From: Variovorax sp. WS11 | Lineage (GTDB): Bacteria > Pseudomonadota > Gammaproteobacteria > Burkholderiales > Burkholderiaceae_C | Direction: 5' to 3' | DNA length: 64,000 nucleotides | NCBI RefSeq assembly: GCF_010499245.1 | Contig: NZ_JAAGOW010000001.1 | Coordinates: 3,720,001 to 3,784,000, forward strand | Part shown: piece by piece, positions 15,952 to 23,851 of the stretch | How the letters are laid out: each line of letters begins with the position of its first letter | Position numbering within the stretch: position 1 is the first letter of the stretch | Translations under genes and position numbers: made by a program | The notes under the pieces: generated by a model | Seen by the model: only the letters and a program-made list of their open reading frames with translations | Databases searched by the model: none | Told to the model about the DNA's origin: nothing

Positions 15952-16893
15952 ATGCAACTCTCCCCACAAGCATCCAAGACAAGTTCGCAGGCCTACCAGG
16001 CCGACGACCGCAACGAGAAGGTCCTCGTCTACGTCAATGGCGAATTCGTTCCAAGGTCTGAAGCGCGCGTGTCCGTCTTCGATGCCGGGTACGTCTGCGG
16101 CGACGGGGTCTGGGAGGGCGTTCGTCTCGTGAAAGGCCGGGTCGTCTCCTTCGATGCACACGTCGACCGCCTGTTCGAGGGGGCCAATGTCATCGCCATG
16201 GACATCGGCCTGAGCAAGCAGGAGGTCAAGGACGTGATCCTGAAGACCTTCGAGGTCAACAAGATGCAGGACGGTGCGCACGCACGCCTGATGGTGACTC
16301 GGGGCGTGAAGAAGACACCCAATCAGGATCCGCGCTTTATCCTGGGCAAGGCGACCGTCGTTTGCGTCGCCGAACACAAGGTGGTCGATGCCGAAGCCAA
16401 AAAGCGCGGGCTCACGCTGCACACATCCACCATTCGATGCAGCACGCCGGATGTGTTCGACCTGCGGCTGAACTCCCACAGCCGGCTGAACTTCATCCAA
16501 GCGCTGATTCAAGCCATCAACGTCGGCGCGGACGAGGCCCTGATGCTCGACACGAATGGCTTCGTCTCCAGCTGCAACTCCACGAACTTCTTCGTGGTGC
16601 GCGACGGGGCGCTGTGGACCTCGTCGGGTCGCTACTGCTTCAACGGGATCACGCGCGCGACGATCTTGCGCCTGGCGCGCGAAGCCGGCATCGCTGTCCG
16701 CGAGGGCGACTACACGCTGGCCGAGGTCTACGCGGCCGACGAGGCCTTCGTCACCGGAACCCTCGGCGGCATCACGCCGGTGTCGGCGATCGACGGGCGC
16801 AAGTTGCCCGGTGCCGGAATGGGCCCGTTGACGGAACGCCTCGCAGACCTCTATCAGCAATACATCGCGGCCCCTCAAAAGGCCGCCGCCTGA
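15952..16893 (+). CDS. Class IV aminotransferase-fold protein lacking the usual catalytic Lys
   Basis: 313 aa (ATG at 15952; an in-frame TTG at 15940 is possible). Fold type IV PLP family (IlvE/D-amino-acid transaminase/PabC). Visible family features are VYVNGEFVPRSEARVSVFD, GVWEGVR, FDAHVDRL, and the phosphate-binding DEAFVTGTLGGITPVSAIDG. The segment that normally reads K-x-L-N, with the Schiff-base lysine, reads H176-S-R-L-N180 and has no lysine nearby. The glutamate that normally contacts the PLP ring nitrogen aligns with Ser207 (GFVSSCNSTN). It may thus be a divergent subfamily using another residue or a non-transaminase function. Being inside an amino-acid importer operon suggests it acts on the imported compound. 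Confidence 0.85.
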   Translation: MQLSPQASKTSSQAYQADDRNEKVLVYVNGEFVPRSEARVSVFDAGYVCGDGVWEGVRLVKGRVVSFDAHVDRLFEGANVIAMDIGLSKQEVKDVILKTFEVNKMQDGAHARLMVTRGVKKTPNQDPRFILGKATVVCVAEHKVVDAEAKKRGLTLHTSTIRCSTPDVFDLRLNSHSRLNFIQALIQAINVGADEALMLDTNGFVSSCNSTNFFVVRDGALWTSSGRYCFNGITRATILRLAREAGIAVREGDYTLAEVYAADEAFVTGTLGGITPVSAIDGRKLPGAGMGPLTERLADLYQQYIAAPQKAAA

Positions 16894-16927
16894 CTCCCTT
16901 TCAACTCGATCTTTCCAGGAGCTACCA

Positions 16928-17773
16928 ATGAACGTCCTGTCTCGCTTTGCGGCATTTCGCCGCGGATTCCTTGTCTGCCTGACTTGCCTGGGCCTGCTGG
17001 CCGGCACCTCGTCTCACGCGCAAACGCTGCAGAAGGTCAAGCAGACCGGCGAGCTGCGCATCGGCGTGGCGTCTGGCGATCCCTGGTACTACCGGGATCC
17101 CGTCTCGGGCCAGTGGTCCGGCGTGGGCGTGCTCGTGGGCGAGCAGATTGCGAAGAACCTCGGCGTGAAGATGGTTCCGGTCGAGACGACGTGGGGCAAC
17201 AGCGTCGCAGGCCTGCAGTCCGGCCAGATCGATGTCATGTTCGTTCTGGACGCGACCGAGGAACGCAAGCGCGCCATCGACTTCCCCACCACGCCGCTGC
17301 TGTGGTACGCGCAGGGCATCCTGGCCAAGGAGGGTCTGGTCGCCAAGAACTGGGAAGACCTGAACAAGCCGAACGTACGTGTGGGTGTGGCACTGGGAAC
17401 GGCGACCGACCGCGACCTCACCAAGCGTCTGCCGAACGCCAAGATCGAACGCTTTACCAACACCGACGAGACGGTGGCAGCGTTCAATGCGGGCCGGGTG
17501 GATGCGATTGGCTTCTACCACTCCGTGCTGGTGATCGCCTACTCGAAGATCAAAAAGGGCAGTGTGCAGATTCCCCAGCCCGTGGTGGCCATTCCCACCA
17601 GCGCCGGCGTTCGCCGTGAGCAGGACGCGTCCTTCCGCGACATGCTCGACGAGCAATTCAAGAAGATGTACGCGTCGGGCCAGACGCAGGCGCTGTACGC
17701 GCAATACCTCAAGACCAAGGGCCTCGATCCGGACAAGCTGCCCGGCGTCACCAAGGAAACCCTCGAAAAGTAG
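16928..17773 (+). CDS. Amino-acid ABC transporter substrate-binding protein (family 3)
   Basis: 281-aa periplasmic receptor. Signal peptide at about 1-31 (basic start, FLVCLTCLGLLAG, cleavage near SSHAQ). The SBP_bac_3 domain follows: KQTGELRIGVASGDPWYY, AGLQSGQIDVMFVLDATEER, then FPTTPLLWYAQGILAKEG and DETVAAFNAGRVDAIGF. Ligand residues include an Arg-rich loop (TEERKRAIDF), typical for alpha-amino-acid or dicarboxylic amino-acid receptors, but specificity is not certain. It follows the aminotransferase-fold gene by 34 bp with a GGAG ribosome-binding site, and precedes both permeases. Confidence 0.92.
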   Translation: MNVLSRFAAFRRGFLVCLTCLGLLAGTSSHAQTLQKVKQTGELRIGVASGDPWYYRDPVSGQWSGVGVLVGEQIAKNLGVKMVPVETTWGNSVAGLQSGQIDVMFVLDATEERKRAIDFPTTPLLWYAQGILAKEGLVAKNWEDLNKPNVRVGVALGTATDRDLTKRLPNAKIERFTNTDETVAAFNAGRVDAIGFYHSVLVIAYSKIKKGSVQIPQPVVAIPTSAGVRREQDASFRDMLDEQFKKMYASGQTQALYAQYLKTKGLDPDKLPGVTKETLEK

Positions 17774-17797
17774 TCGAGCGCGGCAACGGCGGTCGAC

Positions 17798-18478
17798 ATG
17801 AACTACGACTGGGATTTCGGCGCGGTCTGGGCCTATCGCCAGATGTTGCTGGAGGGCGCGCTGGGCACGATGCGGATCGCCGCGGTGGCGATCCTCATGG
17901 GCGTCGTCATCGGGGCGCTGCTGGCCACGATGCGGCTGTCGAAACTGCGCTGGCTGGCGTATCCGGCCCTCTGGTTCACCGAGTTCTACCGAAACACGCC
18001 GCCGCTGGTGCACTTCTTCTGGGCGTTCTATGCACTGCCGGTGATCCTGGGCGTGAGCCTGGACCCCTACGCGGCGGCCATCATTGCGCTGTCCACGCAG
18101 TCCGGCGCTTTCTACGCCGAGGTGTTTCGGGGCGGTGTGATCTCGGTGGAGCGAGGGCAGTGGGAGGGCGCCCGTGCGCTGGGCATGAAACCTCACAAGG
18201 TCTTGCGGCGCGTCGTCCTGCCTCAGGCACTGCAACGCATGCTGCCGCCCTTCATGGAGCGTTCGTTCGAGCTGATCAAGACGACGGCGCTCGCCTCGAC
18301 GCTGGCCTACTCGGATCTGCTCTACCAGGCGATGCAGGTCAATTCCATCACCTTCCGCCCCCTGGAGGTCTACACCTTCGTGGCGGGCATCTTCTTCATC
18401 ACCTTGCTGGCCCTGAGCATGCTCGCCCATCTGCTCGAATCGCGTCTTTCGCGCGCCAGCTATCAAACCGCGCGGTGA
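17798..18478 (+). CDS. Amino-acid ABC transporter permease (HisM/GlnP type)
   Basis: 226-aa inner-membrane permease with about five helices. The binding-protein-dependent transport fold shows the EAA loop at SVERGQWEGARALGMKPHKV, which contacts the ATPase. The N-terminal signature FTEFYRNTPPLVHFFWAFYA is characteristic of polar amino-acid permeases. It pairs with the next permease (6-bp spacing) to form a heterodimeric channel. Confidence 0.93.
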   Translation: MNYDWDFGAVWAYRQMLLEGALGTMRIAAVAILMGVVIGALLATMRLSKLRWLAYPALWFTEFYRNTPPLVHFFWAFYALPVILGVSLDPYAAAIIALSTQSGAFYAEVFRGGVISVERGQWEGARALGMKPHKVLRRVVLPQALQRMLPPFMERSFELIKTTALASTLAYSDLLYQAMQVNSITFRPLEVYTFVAGIFFITLLALSMLAHLLESRLSRASYQTAR

Positions 18479-18484
18479 GCCAAC

Positions 18485-19150
18485 ATGGAATTCTCCTGGG
18501 ACTTCACGCCGGTTCTGCAGAACTACCCTGTCTTGCTGAAGGGCGTCGCGATGACGGCGCTGCTCTGGCTCATCGCATTCCCGGTCTCGATGCTGATCGG
18601 CTTCTTCATCGCGCTGGCCACCGGCTCGCACAACAGGCTTGCCGTCGGCATCGGACGCTCGTATGTCGAGCTGTTCCGCAACACGCCGGTCATGATCCAG
18701 CTGATCTGGTTCTTCTACGCCTTTCCCATCCTCACCGGCCAGCAGCTGACGCCCATCGTCGCCGCACTGTGCGGCCTGGTCCTGAACGCGTCGGCCTACT
18801 GCTCGGAGATCTTCCGGGGCGGCATGGCCTCGGTGCCCAACGGTCAGTGGGAAGGTGCCAGGGCATTGGGGATGAGCCGCCAGCAGCTGATGCGGCGCGT
18901 CATCGTGCCGCAGGTTTTCGCGCGGATGCTGCCGGCCTTCACCAACCGCGGCATCGAGTTGGCCAAGAACACTTCCATCGCATCGGTCATCGCAGTGCAG
19001 GAGCTGATGTACCAGGGTCGGGCGCTGTCGGCCGCGTTCTACCGGCCGCTGGAAATCCTGACAGCGGTCGGCATCATCTACTTCCTGCTGATCTATCCGG
19101 GTTCGTACCTGGCCTCGCGGCTGGAAAAACGATTCGCGCTTCGCGCTTGA
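18485..19150 (+). CDS. Amino-acid ABC transporter permease (HisQ/GltK type)
   Basis: 221-aa inner-membrane permease, partner of the preceding one. It has YVELFRNTPVMIQLIWFFYA and the EAA loop ASVPNGQWEGARALGMSRQQ. The last helix ends in ASRLEKRFALRA, the usual basic tail. It is fifth in the operon, 40 bp ahead of the GntR regulator. Confidence 0.93.
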   Translation: MEFSWDFTPVLQNYPVLLKGVAMTALLWLIAFPVSMLIGFFIALATGSHNRLAVGIGRSYVELFRNTPVMIQLIWFFYAFPILTGQQLTPIVAALCGLVLNASAYCSEIFRGGMASVPNGQWEGARALGMSRQQLMRRVIVPQVFARMLPAFTNRGIELAKNTSIASVIAVQELMYQGRALSAAFYRPLEILTAVGIIYFLLIYPGSYLASRLEKRFALRA

Positions 19151-19190
19151 GCACATCGGCCGAGATCCGAAGGACAATCGGCGCACCACC

Positions 19191-19922
19191 ATGAGCAGCA
19201 TTCCCAAGTTCGCACCCGTCCCGACCCTCACGCGGCGTGACCAGGTCGCGGAGACCCTGCGCCGCGCCATCCTGTCCGGCCAGGTGGCGCCGGGAACTCA
19301 GCTGATCGAGAGTCGCCTGGCGGCCGACCTGGCAGTGAGCCGCGGCCTCCTGCGCGAAGCGATTCGGGAGTTGATCGAGAGCGGGCTGGCCGTCAATCGG
19401 CCCTACGCGGGCACCTTTGTCGCCGAGGTCAATGCCAGCGTGCTGCGTGACGTCTACGAGATGCGCCGCGTGATGGAGCGCCAGGCCTACATCCGCATCT
19501 GGCCGCAACGGGATCAGTCCTTCAGGACCGAGCTGCAACACCGCTTCGACCAGATGATCGAGGCGGTCAAGGGTGACGATCTGTCCGAGGAGATTCGGGC
19601 GGAGGCGCACTTCCACGGCCTCGTGTACGAGCGCTGCGGCAACCACCTGATGCCCGCCTTCTGGCAGCAGATGACCCAGAAGACGCAGTTGGGTTTCGCC
19701 ATCTGCCAGATCGCGCATGCGCCCAAGGTGGACTTCGAGGAAAACCACCACAAGTTCCTTGAATGTGCCTTGGGCGAAAGTCTGGAAGAGATGCTTGCCG
19801 AGCTGGACGCGCATCTCGATCGTGGCCTCGCGACGATCCAGTTCGAGACGGAATCGCCGATGTCTTCGGGGGCAGTGGCTTTGGCCTCGTCAGAGTCGGT
19901 CATTCCGTTGAAGCATCATTGA
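19191..19922 (+). CDS. GntR family regulator, FadR/FCD subfamily
   Basis: 243-aa regulator. The winged HTH at about 12-78 (RRDQVAETLRRAILSGQVAP, ESRLAADLAVSRGLLREAIR) is followed by an all-helical FCD domain. This contains the metal and carboxylate-binding pattern: Asp in LSEEIRAEAHFH, His near CGNH, and HH in EENHHKFLEC. It is the last gene of the amino-acid transporter operon and probably controls it through the palindrome at 15089-15103, responding to the imported amino acid or its keto acid. It is convergent with the CoA-transferase at 19994; the 71-bp gap holds a CGACA repeat. Confidence 0.91.
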   Translation: MSSIPKFAPVPTLTRRDQVAETLRRAILSGQVAPGTQLIESRLAADLAVSRGLLREAIRELIESGLAVNRPYAGTFVAEVNASVLRDVYEMRRVMERQAYIRIWPQRDQSFRTELQHRFDQMIEAVKGDDLSEEIRAEAHFHGLVYERCGNHLMPAFWQQMTQKTQLGFAICQIAHAPKVDFEENHHKFLECALGESLEEMLAELDAHLDRGLATIQFETESPMSSGAVALASSESVIPLKHH

Positions 19923-19924
19923 GT

Positions 19925-19949
19925 CGACACGACACGACACGACACGACA
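19925..19949. repeat. CGACA pentanucleotide tandem repeat (5 copies)
   Basis: Five perfect tandem copies of CGACA starting 3 bp after the GntR stop, between two convergent genes. A slippage-prone short repeat; no hairpin or poly-T, so not a terminator. Confidence 0.85.
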
Positions 19950-19993
19950 CGTCGCTTCTTCTCTCTCCAATCCAGGATCGAGCGCTGCAGCCC

Positions 19994-21226
19994 CTAAATG
20001 ACCCCGCCTCGACGCAGTTCCGCCATGTCGGCTGCCTCGACGCCCGCGAGGCGCCGCAATACCTCCGTCGTGTGCTCGCCCGGCTGCGGCGCGGGCGCAT
20101 CGTATCCGCCCGGCGTTCGACTGAACTTCAGCGGGAATCCGGGGGCCAGGCCCTTTACGAAGCTTTGTGCCAACGGATTGAAGACCCGATCGACCATCCG
20201 CCGCTCCTGCAAGTGCGGCCAATCCATGACTTGATCGATTTCTCGAACCGGACTGCACGGTACCTTGCCTGCGCCCAAGGCAGCGACCACTTCGAGTGTG
20301 CTTCGCCGGCCGGTCCACTCCGCCACCACCGCATCGACCTGCTCGTTGTTCTCGAGGCGCCAAGCAAGGCGGCTGAAACCGGGATGGTCGAGGAGGTCGA
20401 GGCGATCGACGATCTTCAGCAGCGCGATCCAGTCCTCCTGCGTCGCCGCGCCGGCCACGACCCAGCCATCGAGGGTGGGATAGGCATTGAAGGGCGAGAA
20501 ACGCATGATGCGGCTTCCCTGCTGGTGATCGAGGCCCAGTTCGCGATAGCAGTCCAGCGGCTCGTCGAAAATCAGCGAGAACAGACAGTCGGCCATCGAG
20601 ACATCGACAGCCTGGCCTTCGCCCGTGCGCTCGCGGTGGAGCAGGGCTGCGACGACGCCACTGGCCGCGAACACGCCGGCAATGGTGTCCGAGATGGGGG
20701 AACCCGCCTTCATCGGCCCGGCACCCGCCTGGCCTGTGATGCTCATCATTCCGACGGCTGCCTGGATCATCGGGTCGTAGGCCTTCAGCGACCGGTCGGG
20801 CCCGGTCGAACCGTAGCCGGTCAGCGCGCAGTAGACGATCGACGGATTCGCTTCGCGCAACTTCTCGTACCCGATCTCCAACCGATCCGAAACACCGACG
20901 CTGAAGTTCTCGATGACCACGTCGGCCCGCGCCACCATCGCCAGGAAGATCTCGCGGCCACGCGGGGATTTCAGGTCCAGCGTGATCGACTGCTTCGAGC
21001 GGGCTCGCTTGAGGTAAGCCAAGCCCATATCCTGGTCGGTCCTTCTTTCAAAGGACACGCCCTGCGGGCCGGCGAACGGCGGCGCGAAGGCTGTCGGGTC
21101 GCCACCCTTGGGCTCGTCGATCTTGATGACCTCCGCGCCCATCCCGGCAAGGAGGAGCGTGGCCTGCGGTCCGGACAGAAACCGGGTGAGGTCGAGGACG
21201 ATGATCCCTTCGAGAATCTTCTTCAT
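19994..21226 (-). CDS. CaiB/BaiF (class III) CoA-transferase
   Basis: 410-aa enzyme that moves CoA between carboxylic acids. The start at 21224-21226 gives MKKILEGIIVLDLTRFLSGP. Family marks are GAEVIKIDEP, SKQSITLDLKSPRGRE, ENFSVGVSDRLEIGYEKL and the putative catalytic Asp180 in SPISDTIAGVFA, followed by ALLHRERTGEGQAVDVSM. The C-terminal linker has the VPCSPVREIDQVMDWPHLQE pattern that sets the substrate site. It is downstream of a LysR on the same strand (103-bp gap) and could be its target or independently expressed. Substrate unknown. Confidence 0.9.
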   Translation of the reverse strand: MKKILEGIIVLDLTRFLSGPQATLLLAGMGAEVIKIDEPKGGDPTAFAPPFAGPQGVSFERRTDQDMGLAYLKRARSKQSITLDLKSPRGREIFLAMVARADVVIENFSVGVSDRLEIGYEKLREANPSIVYCALTGYGSTGPDRSLKAYDPMIQAAVGMMSITGQAGAGPMKAGSPISDTIAGVFAASGVVAALLHRERTGEGQAVDVSMADCLFSLIFDEPLDCYRELGLDHQQGSRIMRFSPFNAYPTLDGWVVAGAATQEDWIALLKIVDRLDLLDHPGFSRLAWRLENNEQVDAVVAEWTGRRSTLEVVAALGAGKVPCSPVREIDQVMDWPHLQERRMVDRVFNPLAQSFVKGLAPGFPLKFSRTPGGYDAPAPQPGEHTTEVLRRLAGVEAADMAELRRGGVI

Positions 21227-21329
21227 GGAAATGCCGTAGTGCTGGCGCAGGTGTCGATGAAGCACGCAGTCTAGGAAGAAGCGTTCGCGAGCCGGTAATA
21301 GGGGATGGGCCTGCGGGTATCGCTCGAAC

Positions 21330-22310
21330 TTATGGCTCTGTCGCCTGGCCTTGCCTCGCCGGCTTGGCGCCTGTCCAGGCACCGGTGCGCATCAGTGACG
21401 CGCTCACCTCGACGATGAGGTTCCACAAGCACTCCGCAGCTGCGCTCAGCGGAACGATGTCATAGGTGCACAGGGATACCTCGCGCCAAAGCTCGCGGTC
21501 GGAGATGCGATGCGCGCTGACGCCATCGTGCCTGGTCGCCCCGAGCAGAGACGAGGCCGAGAGGATGGTCGCCCCCAGGCCGGTCGACACCACCGATTTG
21601 ATCGTCGCCAGCGAGTCGAGCTCCGCGACGACGTTCAGGGGCAGCGCGGCGTCGCGGAACAAGCGGTCGATGAACTGCCTCGTGGCATTGGCACTGCCCG
21701 GCAGCACGAAGTCGTAACCCGCCGCTTGCGCCATCGTGACCGGCCGGCCGAAGCGACGCTTTCCGGCGGTCAGCAGGAAGAGTTCCTCCTCGAGCACCGG
21801 CGTGACCCGCAGCGGACCGCTCTTGACGCGAACCGCGTCCGTGCGCGAAGGCGCGGCACGCTCGTAATCGAAGAGCAAGGCCATCTCCACGCGTCCGTTT
21901 GCCACCAGCTCTTTCAAATGACCGCTCAGAGCTTCGATCACCTGGAGGCGAACACCCGGATGGCGATCGCGCGTGGCTGCGACAAGCGGTGCGGCCAGCA
22001 CATTGGCCACGCTGGTCGGCATGCCGATGGAGACCTCGCCGGTGGGTTGACTGCCCACGTGCTGCACATCGGATTTGAGGCGCTCCATTTGGCGCAGCAT
22101 GCTTTGCGCGCGACTGTAGAAGACCTGTCCCGCTTCGGTAGGCGTGACGCCTCGCACCGAGCGCGCGAGCAGTCGAACGCCAAGCTCGCCTTCGAGGTTC
22201 GCGAGCTGCTGGCTCAGCGCGGGCTGCGCAATGTGGAGGTCGCGCGCCGCGCGCGACAAGCTGCCGAGTTCGACGATCCGAACAAAGTACCGCAGCTGGC
22301 GGATTTCCAT
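21330..22310 (-). CDS. LysR-type regulator of the adjacent glutathione/CoA-transferase operon
   Basis: 326 aa from the ATG at 22308-22310 (MEIRQLRYFVRIVELGSLSR). HTH at about 1-60 (AARDLHIAQPALSQQLANLE), in the Cbl/Nac-like subgroup that begins MEIRQLRYF. Effector domain from about 90 (GEVSIGMPTSVANVLAAPLV). It is divergent from the five-gene operon at 22488 with a 177-bp intergenic region that contains a possible LysR box at 22375-22391, so it most likely controls that operon. The C-terminus has an unusual extended tail rich in Ala, Gly and Gln. Confidence 0.9.
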   Translation of the reverse strand: MEIRQLRYFVRIVELGSLSRAARDLHIAQPALSQQLANLEGELGVRLLARSVRGVTPTEAGQVFYSRAQSMLRQMERLKSDVQHVGSQPTGEVSIGMPTSVANVLAAPLVAATRDRHPGVRLQVIEALSGHLKELVANGRVEMALLFDYERAAPSRTDAVRVKSGPLRVTPVLEEELFLLTAGKRRFGRPVTMAQAAGYDFVLPGSANATRQFIDRLFRDAALPLNVVAELDSLATIKSVVSTGLGATILSASSLLGATRHDGVSAHRISDRELWREVSLCTYDIVPLSAAAECLWNLIVEVSASLMRTGAWTGAKPARQGQATEP

Positions 22311-22374
22311 CCTGATCACCTTTGCAAGGGGAACGCTTGGGCGCTGCTGCCCAGCGACGAGGGGTAGAGGGGGC

Positions 22375-22391
22375 TATAGATCGCCCTTATA
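22375..22391. promoter_or_regulatory. Possible LysR box upstream of the glutathione operon
   Basis: TATA-N9-TATA dyad, 65 bp upstream of the LysR start and about 97 bp upstream of the operon start. Spacing is similar to the T-N11-A dyads bound by LysR proteins. Weak evidence. Confidence 0.3.
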
Positions 22392-22487
22392 CCGCAATGT
22401 TGATTCCATATTTTCGCTTATCGAGGCGTCTTCCTAGACTGCCCTCACACGAACAGATGGACGCCTTGAACGGCCGGAAACCGAACC

Positions 22488-23123
22488 ATGAACAGCAGCA
22501 AGCAAGTCGAGATGTATTGGGACGCGGGCAGCACGAATACCTACTTCGCGATCAAGTTGATCAAGCCCATCCTCGAGCGCCACGGCGCGACCCTGGTGCT
22601 TCACCCCTACAACGTCGGTTATGTCTTCCGCTCGAACAACTACGAGCTCATGAAGGAGCCGAAGGAAAAGTTGCGCTACCGCAAGGCCGACCTCATGCGC
22701 TGGGCTGCGAAGTACCGGCTGCCCTTCCAGATCCCGCGGCAGTTCCCGATCAAGTCGAGCCGCATCCTGCGCGGATCGCTTGCCATGCGCCGACAGTCGC
22801 TCGAAATCCAGTTCGTCGAGGCGGTGTTCGACGCCTATTGGGAGCGCGGCGACGCCTCTGTCACAGAGTTCGCCGGCTTGCGGCCGATCGTCGAGAGTCT
22901 GGGGGTCGAACCGGACTGGTTCGAGCACCTGGCGGCCAGTGACGAGATCGCGGCCGAGGTGGCCGCAAGCACCGACCGCGGCATCCAGCGTGGCGTGTTC
23001 GGAGTGCCCAGCATCTTCGTGGGCGATGCGATGTTCTGGGGCAAGGACCGCATGGAATTCGTCGACGAGGAACTGGAGCGCCTGGGTGCCTCGCAGCCGG
23101 TCGGCACGGAGGACCGGGCATGA
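22488..23123 (+). CDS. 2-hydroxychromene-2-carboxylate isomerase-like (DsbA-fold, GSH-dependent)
   Basis: 211-aa kappa-class GST-like protein of the DsbA/HCCA isomerase family. The active-site Ser15 lies in YWDAGSTNTYF, where true DsbA has a Cys. The helical insertion follows, then the cis-Pro loop GVFGVPSIFVGDAMFWGKDR near the end, all diagnostic. Characterised members isomerise aromatic or enol double bonds with bound glutathione in naphthalene-type catabolism. First gene of the operon divergent from the LysR; its stop overlaps the GST start by 4 bp (ATGA), so the two are coupled. Substrate here unknown. Confidence 0.9.
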   Translation: MNSSKQVEMYWDAGSTNTYFAIKLIKPILERHGATLVLHPYNVGYVFRSNNYELMKEPKEKLRYRKADLMRWAAKYRLPFQIPRQFPIKSSRILRGSLAMRRQSLEIQFVEAVFDAYWERGDASVTEFAGLRPIVESLGVEPDWFEHLAASDEIAAEVAASTDRGIQRGVFGVPSIFVGDAMFWGKDRMEFVDEELERLGASQPVGTEDRA

Positions 23124-23833
23124 TCGACCTCTACTTCTGGAGCACGCCAAACGGCTACAAGGTGTCGATTCTGCTGGAGGAGCTTGGCGTCCCGTACCGC
23201 GTGATTCCGGTGCACATCGGCAAAGGCGAACAGTTCCAGCCGGAGTTTCTTGCGATCAGCCCCAACAACAAGATCCCGGCCATCGTGGATCCGCATGGGC
23301 CCGACGGTGAGCCCATCGCACTGTTCGAATCCGGCGCAATCATGATGTACCTCGCCGAGAAAGCGGGCGCCGCGGGGGAAAGCTTTCTGCCCGCCGGCGT
23401 TCGCCAGCGCTGCGAAGTCATCCAGTGGCTCATGTTCCAGATGGGCGGCGTCGGCCCGATGCTGGGGCAAGCCCATCACTTCCGGAAGTACGCGCCCGAG
23501 ACCATTCCCTATGCAGTCGATCGCTACACGAACGAGGCCACCCGGCTTTACCGCGTGATCGACAAGCGGCTGTCCGAGGCGGCGTTCCTCGGCGGGGCGG
23601 CCTATTCGATCGCCGACATGGCCACTTATCCCTGGCTGCGCGCCTACAAGTGGCAAGGGCAGGACATCGAGGACTATCCCCACCTGAAGCGCTGGTACCT
23701 CGAAGTCCGCGGGCGGCCTGCGGTGCAGCGCGGCCTGGCCGTGCTCGAAGAGAAAGTCGACCGCTCCGGCGCCAAGCCTGACGGCGAGCGCTGGAACAAC
23801 CTGTTCGGAAGCGCGCAGTTCGACAAGCACTGA
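23120..23833 (+). CDS. yfcG: Nu-class glutathione transferase, YfcG-like disulfide-bond oxidoreductase
   Basis: 237 aa. The N-terminus MIDLYFWSTPNGYKVSILLE and the SPNNKIPAIVDPHG and LFESGAIMMYLAEK segments closely match E. coli YfcG, which binds two glutathiones and reduces disulfides or removes glutathione. The second half has GGVGPMLGQAHHFRKYAPE, also typical. Related proteins act in isoprene and styrene catabolic clusters (IsoJ/StyJ role, from memory). Coupled by ATGA overlap to the preceding isomerase and 18 bp before the CoA-transferase. Confidence 0.92.
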   Translation: MIDLYFWSTPNGYKVSILLEELGVPYRVIPVHIGKGEQFQPEFLAISPNNKIPAIVDPHGPDGEPIALFESGAIMMYLAEKAGAAGESFLPAGVRQRCEVIQWLMFQMGGVGPMLGQAHHFRKYAPETIPYAVDRYTNEATRLYRVIDKRLSEAAFLGGAAYSIADMATYPWLRAYKWQGQDIEDYPHLKRWYLEVRGRPAVQRGLAVLEEKVDRSGAKPDGERWNNLFGSAQFDKH

Positions 23834-23851
23834 CCGAAAAGGCACGACGAC

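Noticed and set aside
19925-19949. CGACA repeat as a CRISPR or terminator
   Set aside because: Unit is only 5 bp with no spacers; no stem-loop or T-run.
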